A stretch of 64,000 bases of DNA from Cryptosporangium arvum DSM 44712 (GCF_000585375.1 NZ_KK073874.1:2790001-2854000), one strand, 5' to 3'. Positions 1 to 8,830 are shown, counted from the stretch's first letter. Notes: generated by a model from the sequence alone, not told the origin. A program made the numbers and translations.

Positions 1-239
1 GTGACCCGGTGGTCGGCGCCGTGTCGTTCCGGTCGACGACCTGGGTGACGACGCCGGTGAGCGCCACTGTGGCGGCCAGCGCTCCGGCCGCCAACGCCGG
101 CACGAGCACCCGACGGCGGCGGCCCGCTGTTCGACCGGGCGCCCGGTCGAACTCGCGGAGCAGCGCACCGCGCCGCGCGTCGGCCGCGGGTAGCAGAGCC
201 TCGGGAAGGGGTGACGGATCCTGCGGGGAAGTGCTCACG
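1..239 (-). CDS. Partial single-pass membrane protein (N-terminal part only)
   Basis: Reading the minus strand from a GTG at 239 gives an open frame to the window edge: VSTSPQDPSPLPEALLPAAD at the start, an Arg-rich stretch (GRRRR) at about residues 41-45, then one hydrophobic helix (VLVPALAAGALAATVALTGV). The layout of a short cytoplasmic N-terminus, basic patch, single transmembrane segment and then an outside part resembles actinobacterial anti-sigma-like or CU044_5270-type proteins, but the domain that would decide this lies outside the window. It is encoded on the same strand as the sulfotransferase operon, 35 bases downstream of it. No good ribosome binding site is visible. Confidence 0.5.
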
Positions 240-274
240 TCCTGTCCTGTCCGCGGCGCCCGGACAGGTTCCCG

Positions 275-1435
275 CTAGCTGCTCCGGTGGGAGGAAAGGT
301 AGTCGGTGAAGCGCTCGTCGACCTGCCCGGGGGTCAGGCCGAAGTCGTCGAGCGTGTAGCGGTGCGCGGGTTTCCGGTCCCCGGTGCGGCTCTCCTCGTG
401 CAGCGCGGCCATCGCGGCGCGGGCGGCGTCGGTGAGGTCGAGACCGAAGTGGCCGTAGACGCGCTCCGCGGTGCCGACCGGGTCGGCGACGAACTCCGAG
501 TACTCGACGTCGCAGAATTGCGCCGGGTCGTACTTCGCCCGGTCGGCGCGGAACCGGTCGAGGCCGCGGGACCACAGGTCGAGCTGGTCGCGCCCGACCA
601 CGTCGCCGGTGAAGCGCGTCGACCACCCGGCGGTGGCCGCCTGCGCGAGGCTGCACACCGACGCCATCGCGGTGCGCGGTGCGCGGTGGGTCTGGATCAC
701 CAGCGCGTCGGGGTACGCGGCGAACAGCGCGTCGAGCGCGAAGAGGTGGCTGGGGTTCTTGAGCACCCAGCGTTTCCCGGCGTCCGGCAGGCCGATCAGC
801 TGCAGGTTGTGCCGGTGCCGGGCGTACGCCGACACCCAGTCGCGCTCGGCCAGCCAGGCCGAGTACCGGGGCAGGTGCGCGAGGCACTCGAACGACACCG
901 ACTCCATCGACTGGCGGAGCAGCTGCCAGCACTCCTCGACCTGGTCGGCCGACATGTAGTGCAACCCCATGAACTCGGGGTGCTCGACGTGGTGCTGCGC
1001 GAACGCGCCCTGGATGCGCTGGTAGAGCGGGTCGGCGTCCCAGGCCTCGCGCGGGGGCCGGGGCTGCGGGGCCTCGGTGAGCCACATCTCGAGGCCCTGG
1101 TGGGCCGGGTCGGCGGTGAGGAGCCGGTGGAGCGCGGTGGTACCGGTCCGGGGCAGCCCGGTGACGAAGATCGGACGCTCGACCGGCACCCGGGCGTACT
1201 CCGGGTGCTGCTTCCACGCGAACTCCGACAGCAGCCGGGCCACCAGCGCGCCCCGCAGGAACGCCCGTTTCACCGCGTTACCGAGCGGCGTGAGGGCGGC
1301 GTCCGCGGCGTAGGACTCCAGCAGGACGGCGAGGCCCTCGCGGTAGTCGTCGTCGCCGAAGTCGTCGAGCCCGGTGATCTTGGTGGCCGAGGCGTGCAGA
1401 TCCTCGACCGTGCCGACTTTGTCCCGTCCGGCCAT
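275..1435 (-). CDS. PAPS-dependent sulfotransferase family protein
   Basis: A 386-residue protein of the sulfotransferase family (Sulfotransfer_3 type), expected to move a sulfuryl group from PAPS to a hydroxyl acceptor in the cytoplasm. The 5'-phosphosulfate-binding loop is clear (PIFVTGLPRTGTTALHRLL, near residue 75), and a second conserved region HRAPRTAMASVCSL matches the 3'-phosphate-binding segment. The start ATG overlaps the upstream SDR stop by one base (TGATG), so it is the last gene of a four-gene operon. Sulfotransferase plus SDR plus DUF1214 on one strand resembles Rv3529c-Rv3531c in the mycobacterial cholesterol (KstR) cluster, from memory of that locus. The divergent cysD-cysNC genes would supply its PAPS. 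The acceptor substrate is unknown. Confidence 0.85.
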   Translation of the reverse strand: MAGRDKVGTVEDLHASATKITGLDDFGDDDYREGLAVLLESYAADAALTPLGNAVKRAFLRGALVARLLSEFAWKQHPEYARVPVERPIFVTGLPRTGTTALHRLLTADPAHQGLEMWLTEAPQPRPPREAWDADPLYQRIQGAFAQHHVEHPEFMGLHYMSADQVEECWQLLRQSMESVSFECLAHLPRYSAWLAERDWVSAYARHRHNLQLIGLPDAGKRWVLKNPSHLFALDALFAAYPDALVIQTHRAPRTAMASVCSLAQAATAGWSTRFTGDVVGRDQLDLWSRGLDRFRADRAKYDPAQFCDVEYSEFVADPVGTAERVYGHFGLDLTDAARAAMAALHEESRTGDRKPAHRYTLDDFGLTPGQVDERFTDYLSSHRSS

Positions 1436-2217
1436 CAGTGGTGCCACTCCCCGCAGTTGACGTCCAGGCACTGACCGGTGATGCCGCTGGCCATCGAGGA
1501 GGCCAGGAACACCACCGCGTCGGCGATCTCGTCGGGTTCGGGCAGCCGGCGCAGGTCGAGGTCGGCCGCGGTCTCGTCGTACACCTCCTTCGACGTCACC
1601 CCGCGCTCGCCGGCGAGGTAGTCGAAGTACCACTTGAGGTTGTCGGCCCAGATGTAGCCGGGCGCGACCGAGTTGACCCGGACCCCCTGCGGCCCGACCT
1701 CGGTGGCCAGGTTCTGAGCCAGCGCGAGCAGCGCGGCTTTGGCCATCTTGTAGGGGCCGAACGTCAGCCGGGAGTGGCGGAGCACCGCCGAGTTGATGAA
1801 GACGACCGCGCCCGCGCTGTCCTGCAGCGCTGGGAGGAACCGCCGGGTGAGCGCGAGCGCGGCCAGCACGTTGGTCTCGAAGCCGCGCCGGATGCCGTCC
1901 GGGTCGACGTCGGACAATTTTTCCAGCGGCGGGATCGCGAACGCGTTGTTGATCAGCGCGTCGACCCGCCCGAACGCCGTCAACGCACCCTCGGCGAGGG
2001 CCTCGACGTCGTCGTCCTTGCGGATGTCGGTGCGGAACGTGACCGCGCGCCGCCCGAGGGCGGTGACCTCCTTGGCCACCTCGGCCAGGCGGGCCTCGGT
2101 GCGCGCGGCCAGCACGACGTCGGCGCCGGCGGCCGCGCTGCGCACCGCGATCGAGCGCCCCAGCCCCGGGCCGACGCCCGAGACCACGACGACCTTGTCC
2201 TGCAACAGGCCGCTCAT
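1435..2217 (-). CDS. Short-chain dehydrogenase/reductase (SDR)
   Basis: A 260-residue classical SDR, an NAD(P)-dependent alcohol/ketone oxidoreductase. The nucleotide-binding motif is SGVGPGLGRS near residue 14, with a glycine pattern slightly different from TGxxxGIG. NNAF is at the NNAG position, and the catalytic Ser (INSAV) and YKMAK motif are present. The C-terminus is long and ends in CLDVNCGEWHH. The ATG at 2217 overlaps the DUF1214 stop by four bases (ATGA), so the two are translationally coupled. By analogy with the mycobacterial sulfotransferase/SDR pair in the KstR regulon it may act on a steroid or similar hydrophobic alcohol; this is inference from context. Confidence 0.87.
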   Translation of the reverse strand: MSGLLQDKVVVVSGVGPGLGRSIAVRSAAAGADVVLAARTEARLAEVAKEVTALGRRAVTFRTDIRKDDDVEALAEGALTAFGRVDALINNAFAIPPLEKLSDVDPDGIRRGFETNVLAALALTRRFLPALQDSAGAVVFINSAVLRHSRLTFGPYKMAKAALLALAQNLATEVGPQGVRVNSVAPGYIWADNLKWYFDYLAGERGVTSKEVYDETAADLDLRRLPEPDEIADAVVFLASSMASGITGQCLDVNCGEWHH

Positions 2218-3413
2218 CCGAGCATCCGGCGGTTCACGGCTGCCTGCCTTCCGGCGATCCGCGCGGCCCACGCCTCGGGCGTGATCCGCTGCTCCTGGTG
2301 GTACGGGACCCGATCGGCGAGCTCGCTCACCGGCACCAGCTCCACGGTGGGACCGTCCGCCGCGGTCATCGCGCGGGCCACCCGCTGCCAGCGCAGCTGC
2401 ACGAACCCGCGGTCGTGCCCGGTGCGCTCGATCCAGTTCGTCAGCCCCGGGTCCTGCTCGCTGATCACGAACCGGATCAGCCCGTCGGGGTCGGCTTTCG
2501 CCTGGTCGGTGGTGAGGCTCGTCTGGTGGTTCTGGTAGTCGAGCGAGATGTACCAGCGGCTGCCGAGCTGCAGGCCCTGGTACGGCGCGTCCGACTTCGG
2601 CACGGTCACCACCATCGCGACGTCGTCGGGCAGCTCGTAGTGCCCGGCCGACGAGTACTGGGTGGACAACCCGCCGGGCGTGAGGCGGGGCTCGGTGAGC
2701 GTGTTCACCGGCAGCTTCAGGTAGAACCACTCAGGGAACTGCAGCCAGGTGCGTAACCGCGAGAGCAGCATCTTGCCGGCCACCGCGTAGCGCTTCTCCA
2801 GCTGCGCCGCGGTCGGCGGCGTCGGCGCCCCGCCCGCGGTGTCGACCCGGTGGATGCGGATCTCCCCGCGCGTCTCGGTGGCCCAGTCGCTGTAGACCTC
2901 GCGCACCGCGAGCATCGTCGCGCCCGGCGCCAGCGTCACGTAGTTCTTCCGCGCGGCGCCCGGCCCGAACCGCACCTCGAACGTGCCGTCCGCGGCCACG
3001 TCGATCGACCGGTCGTCGAACGCGGACGGGCTGTCGGGCACCTCGGCCGGTGAGTAGTCGCCGGAGAGCACCTGGAAACTCAGGTCCCGCGTGGTGCCCC
3101 GGCGCCCGGTGACCACGTACTCCGCCTCGGGGCGCAGGTGCGCGTTGAAGTAGAGCGTGTCGGGGTTGTCCAGCGCCATCTTCGTGTACGGCCCGGTGGA
3201 CTGGGTGAAGAACGGGAACTCGCGCTCGTACGCCCACGCCATGTGCAGCGAGGCCTTGATGCTGCCGGCGAGGTAGTCGTAGCCCTCGAGCAGATCCTGC
3301 TCGGTCTTCACGTGCGGGGCGTCGGCGATGATCTTCTCGGCTTCGACGATGGCGTCGGCGAACGGCTGAGTGAACGCCGTCGCGCGCAAGAACTGGTTCT
3401 CGTTATCAGTCAA
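2214..3413 (-). CDS. DUF1214-type conserved protein
   Basis: A 399-residue protein with the pattern of the DUF1214/DUF1254 group: an N-terminal helical part (residues 1-75), then a beta-rich region with TGPYTKMALDNPDTLYFN and, near the C-terminus, RWYISLDYQNHQTSLTT. No signal peptide or transmembrane helix is apparent. The start is taken as TTG at 3413, which overlaps the end of the SnoaL-like gene by eight bases; no better start lies in frame nearby. Members of this family are common in actinobacterial steroid and terpenoid gene clusters, but no reaction is established. It sits between the SnoaL-like gene and the SDR in a tightly packed operon. Confidence 0.75.
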   Translation of the reverse strand: MTDNENQFLRATAFTQPFADAIVEAEKIIADAPHVKTEQDLLEGYDYLAGSIKASLHMAWAYEREFPFFTQSTGPYTKMALDNPDTLYFNAHLRPEAEYVVTGRRGTTRDLSFQVLSGDYSPAEVPDSPSAFDDRSIDVAADGTFEVRFGPGAARKNYVTLAPGATMLAVREVYSDWATETRGEIRIHRVDTAGGAPTPPTAAQLEKRYAVAGKMLLSRLRTWLQFPEWFYLKLPVNTLTEPRLTPGGLSTQYSSAGHYELPDDVAMVVTVPKSDAPYQGLQLGSRWYISLDYQNHQTSLTTDQAKADPDGLIRFVISEQDPGLTNWIERTGHDRGFVQLRWQRVARAMTAADGPTVELVPVSELADRVPYHQEQRITPEAWAARIAGRQAAVNRRMLG

Positions 3414-3900
3414 CGGTGGCCCACCGGTTCGCCGTGATGCGGAACTTCGGGAGGTCGTCGAGCGAGAGCGTCGCCTCGTACGTGCGGTCGTAGCCGGTGC
3501 GGCTGATCCGCCAGGCGCCGTCGGTGTCGCGCGCGTACTCGTCCTGGTAGAACGCCGCGCCCTGGATCACGATCCGGTACTCCGGCGCGATGATCAGGTC
3601 GGTGAACGCCCACCGCCCGGTCGCGGTATCGCCGTTCACCTCGATCTCCGGCTGCCCGGCCGCGTGAACGCTGATCAGCCCCGGGCCGAGGTTCTCCTTC
3701 ATGAACGTGATGATCGCGGCGCGGCCGGTCAGCAGTAACCGATCGCCCATCGCCGGCGTGCCGTAGTCGGCCACCGCGTCCACGGTCAGCGTGTCGGCTA
3801 GGTCGTCCCACGCTTTCTGGTCGACGCTGCGCAGGTAGCGGTACTTCAGCCGGCGGATGTCCTCCAGCGTGAGCAGGTGTTCCAGCGTGCGGCTCTCCAT
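3406..3900 (-). CDS. SnoaL-like / NTF2-fold protein
   Basis: A 164-residue protein with the length and pattern of the SnoaL-like NTF2 superfamily: LEDIRRLKYRYLRSVDQKAWD near the start, a central strand region GRWAFTDLII, and a C-terminal RISRTGYDRTYE. These small cone-shaped proteins often act as isomerases, dehydratases or ring-opening enzymes, and many have only a binding role. It is the first gene of the minus-strand operon SnoaL-DUF1214-SDR-sulfotransferase, which starts 57 bases from the divergent cysD. The KstR-like palindrome at 3934-3947 is 34 bases upstream of its start. The exact substrate cannot be told from sequence. Confidence 0.75.
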   Translation of the reverse strand: MESRTLEHLLTLEDIRRLKYRYLRSVDQKAWDDLADTLTVDAVADYGTPAMGDRLLLTGRAAIITFMKENLGPGLISVHAAGQPEIEVNGDTATGRWAFTDLIIAPEYRIVIQGAAFYQDEYARDTDGAWRISRTGYDRTYEATLSLDDLPKFRITANRWATVD

Positions 3901-3933
3901 CCACACAGCCTGCCGCGTCCTGGCCTCCGACAC

Positions 3934-3947
3934 AAGAACCTGTTCTA
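3934..3947. promoter_or_regulatory. KstR-like operator in the divergent sulfotransferase/cysD promoter
   Basis: A perfect 12-base palindrome AGAACCTGTTCT at 3935-3946 lies in the 57-base gap between the SnoaL operon and cysD. With its flanks it matches the KstR consensus TnnAACnnGTTnnA at every fixed position except the first T. KstR is the TetR-family repressor of cholesterol catabolism in mycobacteria and rhodococci. The match and the neighbouring gene content are seen; control by KstR is inferred. Confidence 0.5.
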
Positions 3948-3957
3948 ATTCTGACGC

Positions 3958-4869
3958 ATGACGGTGTCCTACGAGATGACCCACCTGCAGGCCCTGGAGG
4001 CCGAAGCGGTCCACATCGTCCGCGAGGTCGCGGCGACGTTCGAGCGGCCGGTGCTGCTGTTCTCCGGCGGTAAGGACTCCGTCGTGATGCTGCACCTGGC
4101 CGTGAAGGCGTTCTGGCCGGCGCCGCTCCCGTTCGGTGTCCTGCACGTCGATACCGGCCACAACTTCGACGAGGTGCTGGCCTATCGCGACGAGAGCGTC
4201 CGCAGGCTCGGCGTCCGCCTGATCGTGGGGAACGTCCAGGAGGACATCGACGCGGGCCGGGTGGTGGAGGAGACCGGGCCCGGCGCCAGCCGCAACCGCC
4301 TCCAGACCACCACCCTGCTGCGGACGATCGGCGAGCACCGTTTCGACGCGGTGTTCGGTGGGGCCAGGCGGGACGAGGAGAAGGCGCGGGCCAAGGAGCG
4401 GGTGTTCAGCTTCCGCGACAAGCACGGCCAGTGGGATCCGCGCGGCCAGCGGCCCGAGCTCTGGAACCTCTACAACGGCAGGCACCGGCCGGGCGAACAC
4501 ATCCGGGTGTTCCCGCTGTCGAACTGGACCGAGCTCGACATCTGGCGCTACATCCGGGACGAGCGCATCGAGCTGCCGTCGCTCTACTACGCCCACCGGC
4601 GGCCGGTCGTCGCGCGGGACGGCATGCTGCTGGCCCACACCCGGCACCTGGCGCTGCTGCCCGGGGAGGAGCCGGTGGAGACGCTGGTGCGGTTCCGCAC
4701 GGTCGGCGACGCGACCTGCACCGGGTGCGTGGAGTCGTCCGCGGCCACCCCCGACGAGGTCGTGACCGAGATCGCGGCCACCCGGGTCACCGAGCGCGGG
4801 GCCACCCGCGCCGACGACCGGATCTCCGCCGCCGGCATGGAAGACCGCAAGCGGGAGGGCTACTTCTAA
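3958..4869 (+). CDS. cysD: Sulfate adenylyltransferase subunit 2
   Basis: A 303-residue CysD, the catalytic ATP pyrophosphatase subunit of ATP sulfurylase (sulfate + ATP to adenylylsulfate + PPi). The PP-loop SGGKDSVVMLHLA is near residue 36, and VLHVDTGHNFDE and FGGARRDEEKARAKERVFS are family signatures. The length is normal. No Shine-Dalgarno sequence is visible before the ATG at 3958, so the mRNA may be short-leadered; a start at the internal ATG six codons on (MTHLQALEAE) is possible. The TAA stop directly abuts the cysNC ATG, so the two are co-expressed. It is divergent from the sulfotransferase operon, which would consume the PAPS made here. Confidence 0.95.
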   Translation: MTVSYEMTHLQALEAEAVHIVREVAATFERPVLLFSGGKDSVVMLHLAVKAFWPAPLPFGVLHVDTGHNFDEVLAYRDESVRRLGVRLIVGNVQEDIDAGRVVEETGPGASRNRLQTTTLLRTIGEHRFDAVFGGARRDEEKARAKERVFSFRDKHGQWDPRGQRPELWNLYNGRHRPGEHIRVFPLSNWTELDIWRYIRDERIELPSLYYAHRRPVVARDGMLLAHTRHLALLPGEEPVETLVRFRTVGDATCTGCVESSAATPDEVVTEIAATRVTERGATRADDRISAAGMEDRKREGYF

Positions 4870-6729
4870 ATGAAGTCACTACGGGTAGCGACGGCGGGCT
4901 CCGTCGACGACGGGAAGTCCACGCTGGTCGGGCGTCTGCTCTACGACTCCAAGGCGACGTTCACCGACCAGCTGGCCGCGGTCGAGCAGGCCAGCCGCGA
5001 CCGGGGCGAGGAGCTCAACCTCGCACTGCTCACCGACGGCCTGCGGGCCGAGCGCGAACAGGGCATCACGATCGACGTCGCCTACCGGTACTTCGCGACG
5101 CCGAAGCGCTCGTTCGTCATCGCCGACACCCCCGGGCACATCCAGTACACCCGCAACATGGTGACCGGCGCGTCCACGGCCGACCTCGCGCTGATCCTGG
5201 TCGACGCGGTGAACGGGCTCACCGAGCAGTCCCGGCGGCACGCGTTCCTGGCCAGCCTGCTCGGCGTGCCGCACGTGGTGCTGTGCGTGAACAAGATGGA
5301 CCTGGTCGGGTGGTCCGCGGCGCGGTTCGAGGAGATCAGCGCCGACTTCACGAACTTCGCCGCCCGCCTGGAGGTGCCCGATCTGAGCGTCGTGCCGGTC
5401 TCCGCGCTGCTCGGCGACAACGTCGTCCACCGCGGCGCGAACATGCCCTGGTACGAGGGGCTCCCACTGCTGCACCACCTGGAGCAGGTGCACGTCGCGT
5501 CCGACCGCAACCTGATCGACGCCCGGTTCCCGGTGCAGTACGTGGTGCGTTCCCCGGGTTTCCGCGGGTACGCCGGGACGCTCGGCGGGGGTGTGCTGCG
5601 CCCCGGTGACGAGGTCGTGGCCCTGCCCGGCGGGTTCACCACCACCGTGCGGGCGCTGTGGGGGCCGGGCGGCGTCCGGCTGGACGAGGCGTTCGCGCCC
5701 CAGGCGGTCACCGTGCAGCTCGCCGACGAGATCGACGTCGGCCGCGGTGATCTGCTGTGCCGGCCGGGCAACCGGCCGCACGTCGGCACCGATCTCGACG
5801 CGCTGGTCTGCTGGTTCTCCGAGCGCGGCGCGCTCGACGTCGGCGGCCGGTACGTGCTGCGCCACACCACCCGGGAGACGCGGGCGCGGGTCGGGACCCT
5901 GGAGTACCGGCTGGACGTCAACACGCTGCACCGCGATCCGGACGCCACCGAGCTGCGCCTCAACCAGATCGGCCGGGTGCGGCTGCACACGCAGACGCCA
6001 CTGAGCTACGACCCGTACCGGCGCAACCGGGCGACCGGCGGGTTCATCCTGGTCGACGAGGTGACGAACGAGACGGTCGCGGCCGGCATGATCACCGGTC
6101 CCGCGGTCGCGTCCTCGTCGGTGCGCTGGCACTCGTCCGGCGTCACCCGGGACGACCGGGCGACCCGCGGCGGCACCGTGTGGCTGACCGGGCTGCCGGC
6201 GTCCGGCAAGTCGTCGGTCGCGGTCGAGCTGGAGCGGCGCCTGGTCGCGGCCGGTCGCCCGGCGTACCTGCTCGACGGCGACAACCTGCGCCACGGGCTC
6301 AGCGCCGACCTGGGCTTCTCCCGGGAGGACCGGGCCGAGAACGTCCGCCGGGTCGGCGAGGTCGCGAAGCTGTTCGCCGACTCCGGCGCGATCGCGGTGG
6401 TGTCGCTGGTCAGCCCGTACCGCGCCGATCGCGACGCGGTCCGGGCCGCCCACCGGGAGGCCGGCCTGCCCTTCCACGAGGTGTTCGTGGACACGCCGGT
6501 CGAGGTGTGCGCGTCCCGCGATCCGAAGGGCCTCTACGCCCGGGGCGAGCCGGGCCTGACCGGCGTGGACGCCCCCTACGAGGCGCCGTTCACCCCCGAA
6601 GCCGTCCTCCGCCCCGGCGACGGCGACCCGGCCACCATGGCTGCCGCCATCGCCGACCTACTGGAGAACCAGCGCCTCCAGGCCGGGGAGGGGGCCGCCG
6701 ATCAGCGTGGATCGCACCACGTCGAGTAG
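4870..6729 (+). CDS. cysNC: Bifunctional sulfate adenylyltransferase subunit 1 / adenylylsulfate kinase
   Basis: A 619-residue fusion. Residues 1 to about 430 are the CysN GTPase that drives ATP sulfurylase: P-loop GSVDDGKST, G2/G3 region EREQGITID and DTPGHIQYTRNM, and NKMD. Residues from about 435 on are APS kinase (CysC): a second P-loop GLPASGKSS, then LDGDNLRHGLSADLGFSREDR, which phosphorylates APS to PAPS. It follows cysD with no gap. Having the kinase fused, and no reductase nearby, fits production of PAPS for sulfation rather than assimilatory reduction alone. The last 72 bases overlap the convergent membrane-protein gene, an unusually long tail-to-tail overlap. Confidence 0.95.
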   Translation: MKSLRVATAGSVDDGKSTLVGRLLYDSKATFTDQLAAVEQASRDRGEELNLALLTDGLRAEREQGITIDVAYRYFATPKRSFVIADTPGHIQYTRNMVTGASTADLALILVDAVNGLTEQSRRHAFLASLLGVPHVVLCVNKMDLVGWSAARFEEISADFTNFAARLEVPDLSVVPVSALLGDNVVHRGANMPWYEGLPLLHHLEQVHVASDRNLIDARFPVQYVVRSPGFRGYAGTLGGGVLRPGDEVVALPGGFTTTVRALWGPGGVRLDEAFAPQAVTVQLADEIDVGRGDLLCRPGNRPHVGTDLDALVCWFSERGALDVGGRYVLRHTTRETRARVGTLEYRLDVNTLHRDPDATELRLNQIGRVRLHTQTPLSYDPYRRNRATGGFILVDEVTNETVAAGMITGPAVASSSVRWHSSGVTRDDRATRGGTVWLTGLPASGKSSVAVELERRLVAAGRPAYLLDGDNLRHGLSADLGFSREDRAENVRRVGEVAKLFADSGAIAVVSLVSPYRADRDAVRAAHREAGLPFHEVFVDTPVEVCASRDPKGLYARGEPGLTGVDAPYEAPFTPEAVLRPGDGDPATMAAAIADLLENQRLQAGEGAADQRGSHHVE

Positions 6730-8661
6730 TTGGGGATGGGTGAGGCGGCCGGGTGCCAGCAGGGTTTCGGTGGCGCCGGTGCCGCGGTGGGCCAGGAGGC
6801 TCAGAGCGAACACGCCGGTGGTGATCTGCGGGTAGCCGTAGTGGGTCCGGATTCGGTCGGCCGTGGTCAGGGCCAGGGCCAGCTCCGGCGTCAGCAGCGT
6901 CCCGCCCCGGTAGGCCGGTGTGGGCGTGCGGTCGTAGTCGCGCGGGTCGACGGACTCCTTGAGCCCGGCCCCCGCCGGAGTGCCGGTCCGCTGCCACAGC
7001 TGCGCCCAGCCGGGCTGCGGGTCGACCCGGGCCAGCACGGCGAGCACCTCACCCGTGTGCAGGGTGACGACCCGTTCCTCGTCGGCGACGCGTAGTGCCT
7101 CGAGCACCGGCGGGCTGAACACCGCGTCGTCGTCCCAGCGGGTCGGCTCCACGGGCTGCCACACCGCCGGGTCGGCCAACTCCGTCCACGGCGTGGAGGT
7201 CGCGAGCCGGGTCAGGTAGTCGATGCGTCCGGTGATCGTCTTCGTCGAGGTGACGCCGTACTCGGCGACCATCAGGTAGCGGTCCTCGATCCACCACTCC
7301 GGGTGCTCGGCCACGGGTATCGCGTCGACGGCTCTGCCGAGGATCCGCGCCCCTCGCGTCGGCGGCACCGGCTCGGAGATCCGCACGTCGCCGCGCCAGT
7401 CCAGGCTGATGCCCGGTAACGCCAGCTCGGTGAGCGTGACGGGCGGCACCGGGACGGGCAGCGGCACCGACCAGACCGTCTGGATCGGATCGGTCATCAG
7501 CGGGCGTCGGCGCACCCGGTCGTAGACCGTGCATTCGACGCCGTGGGCGGTCGCCACCAGCACACCCTCGCCGGTCACGGTGCGCGCGCCGGTGGGGACA
7601 CCGATGAGCTTGCTCATGGTCCGCAGACCCGCGACCGGAACCTGGGCGGTGTCCTCGTACCGCCAGCCGTACTGGCGCGCGAGGCTCTGCCGGCCACCCA
7701 GCCGCCGGGGTGCGGGGAGTCGGCGCCAGACCGCGCGCCAGGCGACCACCACCGCCGCTTCGAGCGCGATCACCGCGGTGGTCACGAGGACGAAGTTGGT
7801 CTCGAGCCGGCGGTTGGCCTCGATGATGAGGATCAACCCGGCGAGGCCGAAGAACACGCCGGCCGGCACCTTCAGCTTCGGGACGAAGAACGCCAGCCCG
7901 GCGACGATCAGCGCCACCGTGCCGTAACTGGCCGCGAGCGCGAAGCCGATCGGCACGCCGACCAGGAAGAACGGGAAGCTCAGGAACAGACCGCCGGGAA
8001 CGCCCAGCACCCCGCAGGCGACGGCGATCCGTTTGTTGACCTTCTGTTCCTCGGGCAGGGGCGTGTCGGCGACGCTGAAGTCGACCGGCCGGTGCCACTC
8101 GGTGAGCGCCGCGAGGATCCGGTCGCGGAAGCCCTCGCCCCCCGCTCCGAACTCGAGTGTCGCCTCGCGGCCGTCGAGCGTGACCAGCCGGCCGCCGTGC
8201 GGATCGTGGCCCGCGACCGCGGTGGTAACCAGCCGGTCGACCTCCGCCCAGGCGGCCGTCTCGACGCGCCGGTTGTGCGTCCAGACCAGGCCGCCGCGGT
8301 AGACGTACGTCGCCCGGTAGCCGTCGATGAGCTGGAAGAACGCGTAGCCGACGACGAACAGGCCGCCGAGGATCACCAGGATCATGACGTACGCGAAGAT
8401 CCGGAGCTCGGTGATGCGCGCCAGCCAGCCGAGCACCCACGCCACGCCGAACACGACCGCCGCGAAGATCAGGAATCCGAGGCAGGCGGCGATCGGGTTC
8501 GTGCCTTTGACCGCGTACTCGAGCGGCCCGAAGCCGCGGCTGGTGGCGGCCGACGTCACCCGCTCCGGCGGAGTTGCCGGTTCGGCCGGGACCGCGTTCT
8601 GCGGCTCGGTGGGAACACTGGGCGGCGGTGCGACATCCCTGGGCGGGTTATCCGGATTCAT
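6658..8661 (-). CDS. Multi-pass membrane protein with PH-like segment and Clp-N-like C-terminus
   Basis: A 667-residue protein of unknown role. It has a Pro-rich cytoplasmic N-terminus (1-50), two transmembrane helices at about 55-110, and a segment YRATYVYRGGLVWTHNRR followed by a strand-rich part that looks like a bacterial PH-type domain (about 115-195). A cluster of hydrophobic helices follows (about 215-310), then a long soluble region. The last 75 residues (ELALALTTADRIRTHYGYPQ, then TTGVFALSLLAHRGTGATETLL) resemble one repeat of a Clp N-terminal domain. No enzyme motif was seen. The gene stands alone and its 3' end overlaps cysNC by 72 bases. Confidence 0.7.
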   Translation of the reverse strand: MNPDNPPRDVAPPPSVPTEPQNAVPAEPATPPERVTSAATSRGFGPLEYAVKGTNPIAACLGFLIFAAVVFGVAWVLGWLARITELRIFAYVMILVILGGLFVVGYAFFQLIDGYRATYVYRGGLVWTHNRRVETAAWAEVDRLVTTAVAGHDPHGGRLVTLDGREATLEFGAGGEGFRDRILAALTEWHRPVDFSVADTPLPEEQKVNKRIAVACGVLGVPGGLFLSFPFFLVGVPIGFALAASYGTVALIVAGLAFFVPKLKVPAGVFFGLAGLILIIEANRRLETNFVLVTTAVIALEAAVVVAWRAVWRRLPAPRRLGGRQSLARQYGWRYEDTAQVPVAGLRTMSKLIGVPTGARTVTGEGVLVATAHGVECTVYDRVRRRPLMTDPIQTVWSVPLPVPVPPVTLTELALPGISLDWRGDVRISEPVPPTRGARILGRAVDAIPVAEHPEWWIEDRYLMVAEYGVTSTKTITGRIDYLTRLATSTPWTELADPAVWQPVEPTRWDDDAVFSPPVLEALRVADEERVVTLHTGEVLAVLARVDPQPGWAQLWQRTGTPAGAGLKESVDPRDYDRTPTPAYRGGTLLTPELALALTTADRIRTHYGYPQITTGVFALSLLAHRGTGATETLLAPGRLTHPQLLDVVRSTLIGGPLPGLEALVLQ

Positions 8662-8817
8662 CCCCGTTTTCCGATCGTCGACGACGAGTCCCGCGCGATG
8701 TTAAAGACGCAGCGCAAGCACGACCGGGACGGACCGCGACGAGATCCCTAGTGGACGGGCGGTCCTCGGCCCTGGACAGAGCGGCGTGGCATGCGTCATA
8801 GTCGGTCGCGGCATACT

Positions 8818-8830
8818 GCATACAGTATGG
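8818..8830. promoter_or_regulatory. Palindromic operator CATACAGTATG before the first OFA transporter
   Basis: CATACAGTATG at 8819-8829 is a perfect 5-1-5 palindrome, and a further half-site (GCATACTG) directly precedes it at 8811-8818. It lies 16 bases upstream of the transporter ATG, just before an AGGAGGT ribosome binding site. The same palindrome recurs before the other units of the oxalate regulon; the GntR protein at 21331 is the likely binder. Confidence 0.7.

Noticed and set aside
9-278. Plus-strand open frame of 89 residues at the left edge
   Set aside because: The minus strand here reads as a proper N-terminus with basic patch and membrane helix; the plus frame is Ser/Arg-rich noise.
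287-1474. Long plus-strand open frame opposite the sulfotransferase
   Set aside because: Arg/Val/Gly-rich mirror of a real gene, with no family similarity; a high-G+C antisense artefact. The same holds for other long antisense frames, for example opposite frc, fdsA, htpG and the Hsp70 fusion.
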